Assembly (NCBI GenBank): GCA_037447605.1
Contig: CM074818.1
Span: forward strand, 1,289,969 to 1,353,968
DNA from: Zygnema circumcarinatum
Lineage: Eukaryota; Streptophyta; Zygnematophyceae; Zygnematales; Zygnemataceae
DNA length: 64,000 nucleotides
Reading direction: 5' to 3'
The number at the start of each line of letters is the position of its first letter. Positions within the stretch are counted from its first letter, which is position 1. A model generated the notes under the pieces. The model was not told the DNA's origin. It did not search any database and saw only the letters and a program-made list of their open reading frames with translations. A program made the position numbers and the translations under genes. Shown here in pieces: positions 49,501-60,326 of the stretch.

Positions 49501-52500
49501 CAGTCAGTAAGCAGCCATTGCTCTCTCATTGATCCACAACGACCATTTGCTCATAGATAACAGCAATCACCAAGAAATAACTTTTCTGCCGGCTAAGTTG
49601 CTGATCACAAGAACTCAGACGCCCTACCTGCAAAGTTGAGCGATTCCCTCCCCACGCAGAAGAGGGGATTGGAGTTCTTTCTGAGCCAACCTGAACAGAT
49701 TGCACGGTATCGAGACCTCCAGTGTTCCCACTGCTCGACCTGTACAAATCTTGCTGTAATCAGTAAATCTCGATTTCTCTTTGCGAAAGACTTTCAGTCA
49801 TCAGCAACTCGGCTTCACTGAACAAGCACAACAAGAAGGTAATCAAGTAATACTACCGACCTGGTGATGGTATTTGAAGCAGCTGCAGCAGGCGATTTTC
49901 CAATGGGTGCAAGAGGAGATGTCGAATCCGTAGAACCTGCCGTTGCAGGTGGTACAACTGCTGACAGAGATTGGGCTGGAGAAGAGAGAACAGGGACTCC
50001 ACTAGGCACCCCTCCTGCCTTGTCAGTAGTTCCGACGGCAGATTTACCGGGACTGCTGCCTCCATTGGGACGGTTCACAGTCTTCTGCTTTCGCCCAGCT
50101 TGCTCCTTCACCACCTGCACCCTCCAAAACAAATGACTGTCAGATGAGACTTCCTCAACAACTAAGCCCATATGATGTGGTGCAATTTATGTTGCCTCGA
50201 AATGAGACGACGAAGATAAGGAATCTGATCAGCTAACATGGATGTGTTGAAATAGATCCCCGCACAAAGGGAGATCCTCCACAAAGATCCGTCTTTTAAA
50301 GTCTTCTAGCAAAAAGACAGCTAATCCAGGAAGTGTTCATTGAACTTTTCGAGGGTACTGCAGCTGACTCTCTGGAATGAAAGCATCCATGGTAAACCCC
50401 AGAGAACAAAAGAACATGTATATCACCTTCGCGTCTCGGCCCTTGGTCTTGAGCTCTTTCTCCCTTTGCTCACGTCGATCATTGAGCATTTGGCGCTTGG
50501 ACCGGACTTGAATAAAGTCGTCAGCCTCTTGGGATGCATCTCCCTTTCTCTGCTCCGGACCCGCGAATCTCCCCCCATTGTCAACCCGAATTTGAGCCCT
50601 ACCTTCTACTGCCCTGGTCACATGTGCAGATGAGGCTTCCACTAAATTTTCTTCTACAATGGAAGGCTTATTTCGGCGCTCTAACTCCTTGTGCCCGTCC
50701 TGCCCATCGCCAACAATTTCGAGAGGCTGATGCAACGCATCTTTGGCCGCCCTTGGAGCTGCAGGCACAGTCATAGAGAGAGGAGTCGGGAGAAGTGCTG
50801 CTGCATTTGCTCCCAATTCCCTTCCCCTGCTTGTACGAGCATTGAAACTGCTTACCCCAGCGTTACTCTCTATCTTTGCATCTCCCACATCTCTGATCCA
50901 AGGTTCAGAGCGCCGCAATCCTCCCCTTCGCACAGGAATTCGCGTCCGCACTACGACCCCATCACTGCCCGTCTCCTGTGTGAACCCTACAGAGCCGCCC
51001 ATAGGTCCACCTCCCTCAATCCCTGGTCCATGGCTACCTCCTCTTGCTGTCAAACCTCTGCCCCTTCCACGCCCTGCTCCCAAAAGGCCTGCCCCACGCC
51101 CTCTACCTCCATGTGATGCAGGACCGCCACCTGGCGACCGCCATGGAAAGAAAGCTTCATTTGTACCATTCCCAGCTGTATCAACAGACCCGTTCGTCGC
51201 CTCTCCCCTTCCTCTCTCCCCCTCGATACTTGCTGATATGCCGTTTGAAAACTCTTTTCTAATAGGTGGCGCGTCCCTATAAGCTCCTACCGAAAGCTTT
51301 TGAGAGACATCCTGAGGTCCTGCTGTCATTGATCGAACAGCAGGAGGTGGTCGTGTGTTTGGATTGACCACTTCCCGCGGTATTATCCTCTCCCTCGGCC
51401 TACGTATCGGCACTCGTCCTGCCCTTACTCCTGCGTTTGCCTCTCTTAACTGATCATTGCCTACCCTACCTCCACTAGTCTCTTCCTGCTGCCTTGTAGT
51501 CACTCCTGACGAAGTCGAAGAGGGGCTCCATGCAGGCTTAACGCCTCGCCATTCTTTCGCTTGTGTCGCCCTTGCAGGCTGCACAACTCCTGCATTCCCC
51601 ATTTCGTTCGTGAATGTTGGTGCTTGTGGCGCTGAAATTGCTTTACCCTTCTCCACCCAACTGTTCTCCATTTTCACCTCATGGACATTCCCCTCCTCAA
51701 CTGTGCCAATGATGAAATGTTCCTGGGAGGGCAGCATCGCAGGCTGACGAAATTGTTGCCCCGAATCAGACGGTTGTTGTGCTGGGCGAAGGGGGCTCGA
51801 CGGCGGGAGAAATGCAGGCTGTCCAAGCTGACCGAATTGAAGGAGAGGCTGAGGACTCAGCTGACCAAAAGTTGTTCCCAGCTGCCCAAATTGCAGAGGC
51901 ATTTGAATAGTGCCAATCTGAATAGCCGGGACGGGCCCCTGCAACATTGGATATGAAAGGAGCACAGGCTCGGCGGAACCTGGCAGGGTAGTGGGTGCTT
52001 CCCCTTCTCCACGGCCCTCCCTCTGTTCAATAGCAGCAGCTGACGAAAGCTGCTCATTTTCCACTGATGAGACGTCCTCGTCTTTTCTGCTGTGTTGAGA
52101 AGCATGCGTGACAACATGCTGCACCAGACTGTCTGACGCATCATCATCAGCTATTGCTGAAGGCTGTTCAACTGCTTGCACATGGTGATCTTCATTCTCG
52201 TAAGTATGATCCCCTGCTCCTTCGTACGCCTCTGCCTCTTCACTGCCATCATCCATGAGCACATCTTTCTCCACCTCAAATGCACCAAATACGGGGCCAC
52301 TCCCAAAAACAAGTCCACCAGACTCTCCAGGAAGGGCTTCCGCGGGTCCCCACGCGTCGTCTGCAGAGTCAGCTGAAGCTGAATGCAGTGGAAATCGTGA
52401 TTGATCCACCACAACCGGAGGTTGTACCACCTCTTTTGCGACCTCCAATCTGCTTTCGTCAAGCCTCAATAAATCTTCACTAATTACCCCCTCACCCAAT

Positions 52501-55500
52501 GCTTCAGATTCACTGTCTTCCTCGATTGAACGCTCTGTCTCTTCCTCACTACCCCCGTCCCCATCTTTGGTCTCTCCTTCTGAAGAGTCCTTGATTCCCT
52601 CACCGGCATGTCCCTGGTTTCCATTGTCATCTTCCTTATCCGACAAATGCACCTCAGGCATTTGTGTCAGTCTGCCACTTGCATCTACTTCCAGCCTGTC
52701 TTCATGGCCCAGTACATCCTTCAGTTTTCGACTCTCATCAGAGATCATCTCGTCATCCAGAGCTGTAATCACCTTCTCTTCTTCATCTGGTGAAGGCAAT
52801 CGTGGCTGCTTTCGAGCAGCCTTCGCTGACATAGCAGCTGGGGGAGGTGGGGGTGGCGCATAGAGTTGTCGCCGCCTCTCACCACGATCTCTCATCCTCC
52901 GCCAGTCGTGCTCTCTCTCAGAATCCATCCCAAAATCAGCCTCCGGCCCACTATTGCGGAAGTCTGGGACGAGTCCCCGGTAGCCTGTTCCCTCCTCCAG
53001 GCCTAACCACCGCCTGTCTCTCATGGCTGGGGGAGGGCCAACTGCAGCTTCCCCGCCCATATGATCGTTTCTCATCGGTCCATCCCGCCCTCCTCGACCT
53101 GCCATGCTGTTTCGTCCAGAGAATGCAAATTCCCGATCTCCAAAACCCTTGCCTACGAATATGCGATCTCTTGCAGTTGCCGCTTGAAACTCATCTCTGC
53201 CATATGAGGGCCCAGGATGGAGGTAGTCTCCATTATCAAAAGGTGGAAAGGAAGTGTGTGAAGGGGCATGATGGCCACTGACAAAAGGCAAACCTCCATT
53301 CCGCCATGAAGCATCCACACGTGGCCTGTCGTCCTCACCCATGTCTGAACGAACATCAAAAAACCGATGTGGTGGAACATCATCGCGCCTCACCAGTGCA
53401 GAAGAAGCACGCATTGCATCTGAACCGCGTCCTCTGTCATCTCCAAGCCGAGGCATTAATGGTGGGCCAGAAGTTCGTACAGGTCTGCCTGATGGGAGAC
53501 CTGCATCAGAGAAAAAGCTCGGAACTCTGCGCTGTTCCTCCTCATCTTTCTGCCGTTCTTCGTCCTCCCACTGCCTACTCCGCTCGTCTTTCCTTAAAAC
53601 TGCAGCAGGCCTTGCATCTTCAACCTGACTCTTCTCTTCTTGTACCCGACCAGCTTCCTCGTGGGGTTCCTTGCTCTGAGCTTCCCGCCTTGCAATGCGC
53701 TCCTCCAATTCCTGCAACTTCCGACGAGCATTCTCCCTTCTTCTCTCCTCTTCTTCCGCCAGCCTCCTCTTTTCCTCCTGCAAAGCCCTTCGCTCCTCTT
53801 CTACACGCAGTGCTGCGGCTTCTGCTTCACGAGCTGCTTGCTCTGCTGCTCTCTGAGCTTCCCTCTCAGCTGCCAATCGTCGCTCCTCCTCCTCCCTCGC
53901 CAGCCGTGCTCTCTCCTCCTGTTCAGCTCTTGCCAACTCCGCAGCCCGCAGTTCCTCTTCGAGTTTCCTTTGCCTCTCTAACTCCTTCTGCTTTTGCACA
54001 CGCTCCAACTCCGCCTCAAACTTTTCTCTCTCTAAATCTCGAAACTCCGACTCAACCTCCTCCTTTTTTTTCCGTGCTAACTTAACTTCCAGACTTAAAC
54101 TCGATGGCGGCGGTTCTATGCCAAGACGAGGAAGCGATGCGAGGCCCGAACCCAGCATGTCCATGAATGGATCCCCACGGCCCCCTCTGAATGGCATGCT
54201 CTGGGACCTCCCTGAACCCCGCCCAGGCCCAGGCTCGGGGCCCTGGGGCCCTCTACCCCACTGCTGAGAACCTCTAAAAGTTCTGCCTCCTTCTAAGCCT
54301 GTGTCCATAACCCGCGAATATGAATCACCAAAGCGATACCGCGCTCCATCAGAGTTCACACTGCGTCGAGCCATGGCCCCATCAGATGCGAAACCCTGAT
54401 CCCCAAGAGACCTATCGGATACAAAATGCGCGTCCCTTCCACTTGAGCCCGGTCCATACCTCCGTTCATCCGTCCATCCAGATGACCTCTCTTCTGTTTT
54501 GGAACGCTCTGAAGAGTTGCTGGCGCTGGCAACCGGGCGAGAATTCTGTGAAGGCGCACGCTCATCATCCGCCCAGTTGCGCACGGGCTCCCGCGGAGGA
54601 GAGGAGCGCGAGGCGGATCGTCCGGGAGAGCCTCCAGTTGCAGGTCTGGGCGGCTGTCTCCAACTGTCTGCCGCATCATTTCCCCATCGCTCATCAATCC
54701 TGCGCTGCGCAGTGCTACGGGTAGAGGTGCTATGCTCAGGAGGTGGTTGCGAGGGAGGAGAGGAAGCTCTCTCTGGTAGAGGCTTTATATCTACCTGGCG
54801 GGCATCGCCCTCCTTTGGTCCTACTTCTTGCGAAACATTGTTCTCTTCCAAACTCTGCCGCTGGCTGCTTTCCATTTCCACTTCGGAATCTTCCCCTCGA
54901 CCTCTCTGCTGCTGCTGGCCTCCCCTAATTTCTTCCACCCTATGTTTCTGCTTCTGCTGCTGCTGCTGCTGCTCCCGAAGCCGAGGCATTGAAGGCGAAA
55001 TCGTAGGGGCGGCAGCCTGCAGCGTAGGAAAATCCTCCCTGCGTAGCAGGCTTGGCGAAGGAGCCGCCACTGCAGACCGCCCTGCAGCCTCATTCCGCGC
55101 TGCAGGCGGCATATATGCCCCCAATTTCCCGCCCAAAGGCGGCCCTGCAGGAGGGGCACCCGAGCTTTCTGAAGGTGCCTGTGCAGTGCCCCAACCCGCG
55201 CCCTCCCTCGAAGTCGCCTTCCCTGCACGAACATCTGCAGGAGACTCCGCCGCTTTCGCACTCCCATCCACCCTCTCCTGCTTGCTCCAGCCGGACCCGA
55301 GCAGGAGCGCCCTTGGGTCGTGGCCGCCATGCTCGCGCTTCAGAGAGGGCAAATTGACAGGTTTAGGGATCGCGAGGCGAGAGCCTTTTTGCGGCAGAGC
55401 GGGCGCGCCCGGCGTGCGGCCGAGCACGAGCATCCCGCCATGCCCGACTCCTCCTCCTGCTCGCAGGCCGGGCCCCCGCGGCTGCGTGGCGGGGGCTGCC

Positions 55501-55571
55501 GGCTTCCCGTAGGAGCTGTTGAGATTGACGCTGGCGAACTTGTTGTTGCGCGCCATTGCAGGCTGCGCCAT
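46555..55571 (-). CDS. MOS1: BAT2-domain protein, MODIFIER OF SNC1 1 (MOS1)-like
   Basis: The huge first exon (55571-50432, about 1713 aa) starts MARNNKFASVNLNSSYGK, then RLAIPKPVNLPSLKREHGG and HDPRALLLGSGWSKQE, the BAT2/PRRC2 N-terminal domain, followed by REDFPTLQA. Residues about 495-635 are a long Glu/Arg/Lys coiled coil (EEERRLAAEREAQRAAEQ). The middle is Arg/Gly/Asp-rich, then acidic. AIQIGTIQMPLQFGQLG and LLQFGQLGQPAFL recall plant MOS1 proteins. Downstream exons encode EQAGRKQKTVNRPNGGSS (about 50130-49860), QDLYRSSSGNTGGLDTVQS (49747-49640), QIQMEESIGPNMRLQPSA (49440-49270), SKTGLKRARFGGQQLMLDPD (to about 48705), SFYAAQGFAGPFLSPGGP (48470-47780) and a Gly/Arg-rich last exon ending SLASAAAAQ (stop 46555). 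In Arabidopsis MOS1 affects expression of an immune receptor gene and growth. Same role here is inference. A Met at 55556 is the alternative start. Confidence 0.9.
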
Positions 55572-56050
55572 GGCTGCCCCCTCCCCGGCAGGGCCCGCGC
55601 ATGGCGCGTCCCCTACCCCGCCCGCCCGTACCGAGGGCGCAGCGCGCTACGTTATGGCGCCCTTCCCGCCCGCCTCCTCCCCTCCCCTCCCCTCCCCCCC
55701 GTCGATGCGGCCACGTGGCGCCGCCGCCGCCTTCCGATCGCGCCCCTTCCGCTTTCGGCACTCCCTCCTTCCCTCGCTCCCTCTCTCTCGCCTGCAATGC
55801 GGCGTCATGGCTCCCTCCGCCCCGCCGGAAAAGGGAAGACGTTGCCGCTCCATGCGCGAATTCAGCCCCCCAGTTGCGAATGGCGTTCTTACGTCGTTGC
55901 GGAACTGTGATCTGTACGGCTCACGTGCACATGGCCGACACATGTATGGTAGTTCCGTTGTTGCGCCGTTCAACAGCGGAACAAGGAGCGGTTTTAGGGT
56001 TAGCTTTTGAGAAAGCAGCAGCAGCAGCAGCAGGAGCAGCTGCAGCCTAG
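55572..56050. promoter_or_regulatory. CpG-rich upstream region of the MOS1-like gene
   Basis: Very C-rich sequence (CCCTCCCCTCC, GCCGCCGCC words) with no protein-like frame on either strand. An AGC trinucleotide run ends it (about 56013-56040). It is the likely promoter and leader of the - strand gene starting at 55571. Confidence 0.5.
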
Positions 56051-56850
56051 GTCTACCGTGAAACCGAACAGGTTGAGAAAAAAAAAAAAATTAAGATTTT
56101 TGGCTTCTCAAAAAAAATCAATTCAAAACCAGTTTATAAAAAAAAAATCCTATATTTGTGAACACGATTCACAAATATAGGAAAGATGAGAAATGAGAAA
56201 TGAATTCCTAGTCTTTTTTTCTCACACAATTTTTATGGAGAACCAATTGACCATTGAACAATTAATTATCGTTCGTGTTCCATTCGAGTTTTCCTTGGGT
56301 CCACTGATCAACAATGAGATTTTAGCGGATCGCAAAGCGCGTGGACCCCGGAAGTTCGTACAGAATTTGTTGGTCGGCTCTCGTGAAGAGTCGTACGGTA
56401 AAACTGGGCGCCGGGTTAGCCAGATAACGTGGCAAACTTGCGACAGAAGACATAGAGCACATATTGAGTCTTTGGATTCTTTTTTTTGAACTTTTTGCTT
56501 TCTTAAATCGAGAAATTTTCGGCCTCGAGTGTTCAAACTTCAACCCTATTCCATGACATTATTGAGAATTGAGAAATTAAGTAAACTCGTTTAACAATTC
56601 AATTCATTTTTTTGTTCCTTGCCATCGTGAGATCCATGCCACTTCTTTCTTTTGTTAACAATTTCTCAACCTGTTTGGTTTTATGGTATCAAGAAGGAGG
56701 CTTCGTTTTTTTTTTTTTTTTAGGTAAGGGTCGGAGGCACGGTCCCGGCCCTATTCGCTTTTCGTGCCCGTGACGTGACCACATAGAACAGTTAAAATCG
56801 GACCAATTAAAGTACGGAGAAAACGTGCGAAAAGTGCGGACAGTACAGTA
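56051..56850. other. AT-rich island with a perfect hairpin
   Basis: Base composition drops abruptly from the GC-rich promoter to A/T-runs. At 56148-56182 TCCTATATTTGTGAA and TTCACAAATATAGGA form a 15-bp perfect stem with loop CACGA. A second imperfect stem surrounds GGCTCTCGTGAAGAG (about 56374-56388). A copy of the dispersed CCATCGTGAGATC segment is at 56622-56645. The frame 56193-56489 (98 aa) has no family I know. An inserted organellar fragment is possible but not shown. Confidence 0.4.
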
Positions 56851-56859
56851 GGGAATAAA

Positions 56860-57844
56860 GGAAAATTCTATTCTCACACCATTTTTGTCTACACACAGAC
56901 CTTTTTTCGCCGGGCAGGTTCTATTTTAGAAAAAAAAGGATTAACAACGAAAAATGCTTCTTTCATTCCTTTTTGGAATCGATCCAAACCTTTTTCCTTA
57001 GGGCAGATTTTACCCCTGATATTTTTTTTTGGAGAGAAAAAAATATCGGCTTGCCCGAATCCGCTAGGAGCGGAAGATCCGTCCGCCACGAGATCGTTCG
57101 CGGGTCTGCGTTCTTTGCAAGTGCGTTGAATCTCCGCCGTCGAGTAACTCGCAAAATCGCACCACAGCAGATCACCGTTCGATCTGCAGTCGGGCTCTGT
57201 CCCAGCGAATGGCACGTGCCCACGTGCCCCGCCAAAGCCGGCTGGCACGAGCAAGAGCGCGCGTCCCTCGGCCCGAGATCTCCACAAAATATGAGCTTGA
57301 CCGGCCAGCCTGCGGCGGCTCGCCATTCACAACTAACAGCCAATCACCAGCTGCCACGTGTAATTTCAGTGAGGTGGCGAATTATTATTGGTCCAGGCAT
57401 TTAATGTACGGCATTTCGCCTTTCCTCGAATCTGCGACCGTACACTTTTTGTATGGACCCTCTTTGAGCGGGATTTGGCGGGACACGTGGGCCCGTGCCA
57501 TTCGCTGGGACCGAGCCAGACTGCAGATCGAACGGTGATCTGCTGTGGTGCGATCTTGCGAGTTACTCGACGGCGGAGATTCAACGCACTTGCAAAGAAC
57601 GCAGACCCGCGAACGATCTCGTGGCGGACGGATCTTCCGCTCCTAGCGGATTCGGGCAAGCCGATATTTTCTACAAAAAAAAAATCAGGGGTAAAATCTG
57701 CCCGAAGGAAAAAGGTTTGGATTGATTCCAAAAAGGAATGAAAGAAGCATTTTTCGTTGTTAATCCTTTTTTTTCTAAAATGGAACCTGCCCGGCGAAAA
57801 AAGGTCTGTGTGTAGACAAAAAAGGTGTGAGAATAGAATTTTCC
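56860..57844. mobile_element. 985-bp foldback element A with 9-bp target duplication (MULE-like)
   Basis: Arms of about 360 bp (56860-57222 and 57482-57844) are near-perfect inverted copies, ending in GGAAAATTCTATTCTCACAC and its inverse. The flanks are an exact 9-bp direct repeat, GGGAATAAA (56851-56859 and 57845-57853), as expected of a target-site duplication. Long inverted arms with a 9-bp duplication are typical of Mutator-like elements. The ~260-bp centre encodes no transposase, so it is non-autonomous. CACGTG words lie near the inner ends of both arms. Confidence 0.9.
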
Positions 57845-57922
57845 GGGAATAAATTACTGTACGGAAAGTGTGAATGGTACGGACACTACGGACTGCGTGC
57901 TACTGTACAGTCAACAGTCCTC

Positions 57923-57992
57923 ATATTTTCCACCCTGTACAGTGCGTCCCCAAGAAATTCGCCCCGATTTTGCCGAAACCACCTTTTTGTAC
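57923..57992 (-). repeat. Inverted copy of the dispersed repeat at 266-334
   Basis: The reverse complement matches 266-334 across about 69 bases. It begins 79 bases outside the right end of foldback element A, whereas the 266-334 copy begins 35 bases outside the related arm end at 231. Confidence 0.75.
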
Positions 57993-58008
57993 GGTAACTC
58001 TGTGTTAG

Positions 58009-58098
58009 CCGTAGTACCCGTACTATCCGTACCCCTAAAACCCTAAAAACCCTAAAAACCGTACTAGCCGTACTTTCCGTACTTGCTGTACTAGCCGT
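58009..58098. repeat. CCGTACTNN 9-bp repeats around a telomere-like CCCTAAAA tract
   Basis: Several CCGTACT words with variable two-base spacers (AG, AT, TT, TG) flank CCCCTAAAACCCTAAAAA (from 58032), which is close to but not the exact plant telomere unit. It resembles simple-sequence drift or a repaired break. Confidence 0.7.
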
Positions 58099-58190
58099 TA
58101 CGGGCTTCAGCAAAACTCACCGAATCTTCCCGCACGAGCCGCCGTAAGAGGCGCTCGCTCGTCTTTCCTCCTTCTTGGCTCCGATACGAC

Positions 58191-58270
58191 ACGATACGAC
58201 ACGATACTGAACGACACGGTACGATATGGTACGATATGGTACGATATGGTACGGTACGATACGTACGGTC
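58191..58270. repeat. Decamer array, ACGATACGAC to ACGATATGGT
   Basis: About eight 10-bp units in strict register. The first use ACGATACGAC and the later ones ACGATATGGT, grading into ACGGTACGAT. The change of unit along the array parallels the larger decamer array in the TRAPPC8 intron, although the words differ. Confidence 0.85.
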
Positions 58271-58426
58271 CAACATGAACTCTAACAATACCGCCCGTCT
58301 ATTGGTAACACGAACCATCTATTTGCAAAAATCAATATTTTCGCCTCATATTTGCCAAAACCATGGCGAAAATATGAGGACTGTTGACTGTACTGCCTCC
58401 ACATTACAAATGTAATTATTATTATT

Positions 58427-59005
58427 AGGGCGTGTCAGACTTAACAAAATGTTACGAATATCGAGTTTTTAGTATTACGAGAATCGAGGTTACTAAGTAC
58501 TAAAAATCATCGCGCCCCCGAACCTAAACCGAACCGAACGGAAGTCAACTGTACTAAGTCAACGGGTCAACGTTGCGAAGATTGACCCGTGGGGTTTACT
58601 GAAATTGCATTTCTTCGCACGATTTTGTTCGCACCCAAAAGAGGCGCCGAAATGGACGTGCGAAGAAAATACTGGCGAGAATCGCGTCAACGTGACGTCA
58701 TGGTTGTTTTCCCGGCTTCCCGCCCGCGCCCGCGCCCGCCCGTGACGCGCAACACGACACACCGACAAGCGGTCTCCGCGCGCCGCGCCGGCGCTGTTTC
58801 TAAGTTTGAGGGCCCCGCGCGAGGGCGAAGTTGCGAAGACGGCGTTTGGAGAAGTGCGAAGACGGCGATCGCGGAGTGCGAACAGGACCGCGCCGCGAGT
58901 GCGAAAAACTAGGCTCGGGAATTTTAGTTTTACTGACGTTGACTCGAAATGTTACGAATATCGAGTTTTTAGTATTACGAGAATTTTTTAAGTCTGACAC
59001 GCCCT
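58427..59005. mobile_element. 579-bp element with 18-bp terminal inverted repeats
   Basis: Ends are AGGGCGTGTCAGACTTAA (58427-58444) and TTAAGTCTGACACGCCCT (58988-59005), exact inverted copies. A 3-bp ATT flanks both sides (58424-58426, 59006-59008). Just inside both ends is a direct copy of AAATGTTACGAATATCGAG plus TTTTTAGTATTACGAGAAT (from about 58447 and 58948). The centre (about 58660-58900) is CpG-rich and has no recognisable transposase. Confidence 0.85.
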
Positions 59006-59267
59006 ATTGTAGGGAATGGCAAAAGTCCGTACAAGGGACTTTTAGAGTTTCAGATTTCAGAATTAGAACGTTCTAAGATTTAAAAGTTGCAGAGTTTTAG
59101 AACACTTTTAGAACCGCGGTACGACCATCAAAATTGAACTGCGTGTACGGTCGTACGGTTGGCGAATTGGCGCTGACCCGTCGGGGAGCCTGCCGTATGA
59201 CCGTACGACCATGAGGCGGTACAGTACTTGCGTTCTGGAAGTGTTTTATAAAACGGCCTGACTTTAA

Positions 59268-60212
59268 GGGTAGTGATATTTCCACCCCTTTTTTGGATCC
59301 AAACACCCCTTCCCGGCCGGGCAGAGTTCAAAAAGGATTAAAAACGGAAAATGCTTTTTTCACACCTTTTTGGAATCGATACCACCGTCCATCGGTAGAT
59401 TTTATTTCTGCGAAACAAGGAAAATGATAACCCGTCACCCCATTTGAATATCCCGCCTACCTGAATTTTTTTTCACGCGTGCGGTCAATCGCAGCCGTCG
59501 ATTCCCTCGCAGATCGCAAACGGCAGATCACTATTTGATCGGCAGCCGGGCTCGGTCACAGCGCATGGCACGTGCCCACGTATCCCGCCAAAGTCCTCTC
59601 AAGAGTTTGTCCGTACAAATGTCGTACGGTCACAACTTGAGGAACCCAAAATTTCGTACATTGAGATCTTAGACCAATCAAAATTTTCCACGTCAAAAAC
59701 GTAGCACGTGGCAGATGTTTATTGGCTGGAAACTAACAATGACGAGATCTCGGGCTGAAGGACGCGCGCACTCGCACGTGCGATATGGCTTTGACGGGAC
59801 TCGTGGGCGCTTTCCATTCGCTAAGATCGAGGCCGCCTGCAGATCGAACGGTGATCTGCAGTGGTGTGATCTGGGAGGGAATCGACAGCTGCGATTGACA
59901 CGCACGTGTAAAGGACGGACACCCGCGAACGATCTCGTGGCGGACGGATCTTCCGCTCCGAGCGGATTCGGGCAGGCAGATATTTCTTTCCCTCAAAAAA
60001 AAAATTCAGGGAGGCGGGATACAGTATTCAAAATGCGGTAACGGGGTATCATTTTCCTTGGTTAGCAAAAATAAAATCAGCCGACGGGAGAAGGTGGGTA
60101 TCGATTCCAAAAAGGTGTGAAAAAAGCATTTTCTGTTTTTAATCCCTTTTGAAATCTGCCCGGCCGGGAAGGGGTGTTTGGATCCAAAAAAGGGGTGGAA
60201 ATATCACTACCC
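59268..60212. mobile_element. 945-bp foldback element B with 8-bp target duplication, related to element A
   Basis: Ends GGGTAGTGATATTTCCACCC and its inverse. The flanking 8-bp direct repeat is GACTTTAA (59260-59267 and 60213-60220). The arms run several hundred bases but are less perfect than in element A. Shared with element A are CCTTTTTGGAATCGAT, the GATCTCGTGGCGGACGGATC block and GAACGGTGATCTGC, so the two are diverged members of one family. No transposase frame. Confidence 0.88.
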
Positions 60213-60326
60213 GACTTTAAAAGCTTTTCGTGCCCCGGCCATGGTCCCCCCCGGGGAATGTCCTTGCCCCCGTGCCTCCAACCCTAATTTTAGCGCTACA
60301 GAGGCTCCTTGTGCAGCAGGCTGACC

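Noticed and set aside
54499-55512. 337-aa + strand frame rich in Cys/Ser/Gly
   Set aside because: Antisense to the BAT2 N-terminal exon, which has clear family identity. The frame is a compositional shadow.
56374-56410. Possible group II intron domain V
   Set aside because: Only a general stem and a CGTACGGT 3' strand are seen. The required AGC triad and correct bulge are absent, so it is not annotated.
56889-57326. 145-aa and 126-aa frames inside foldback element A as a transposase
   Set aside because: They lie largely in the inverted arms, appear on both strands symmetrically and show no catalytic motif.
57975-58060. Interstitial telomere
   Set aside because: The CCCTAAAA units are few and imperfect. 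Simple-sequence drift explains them.
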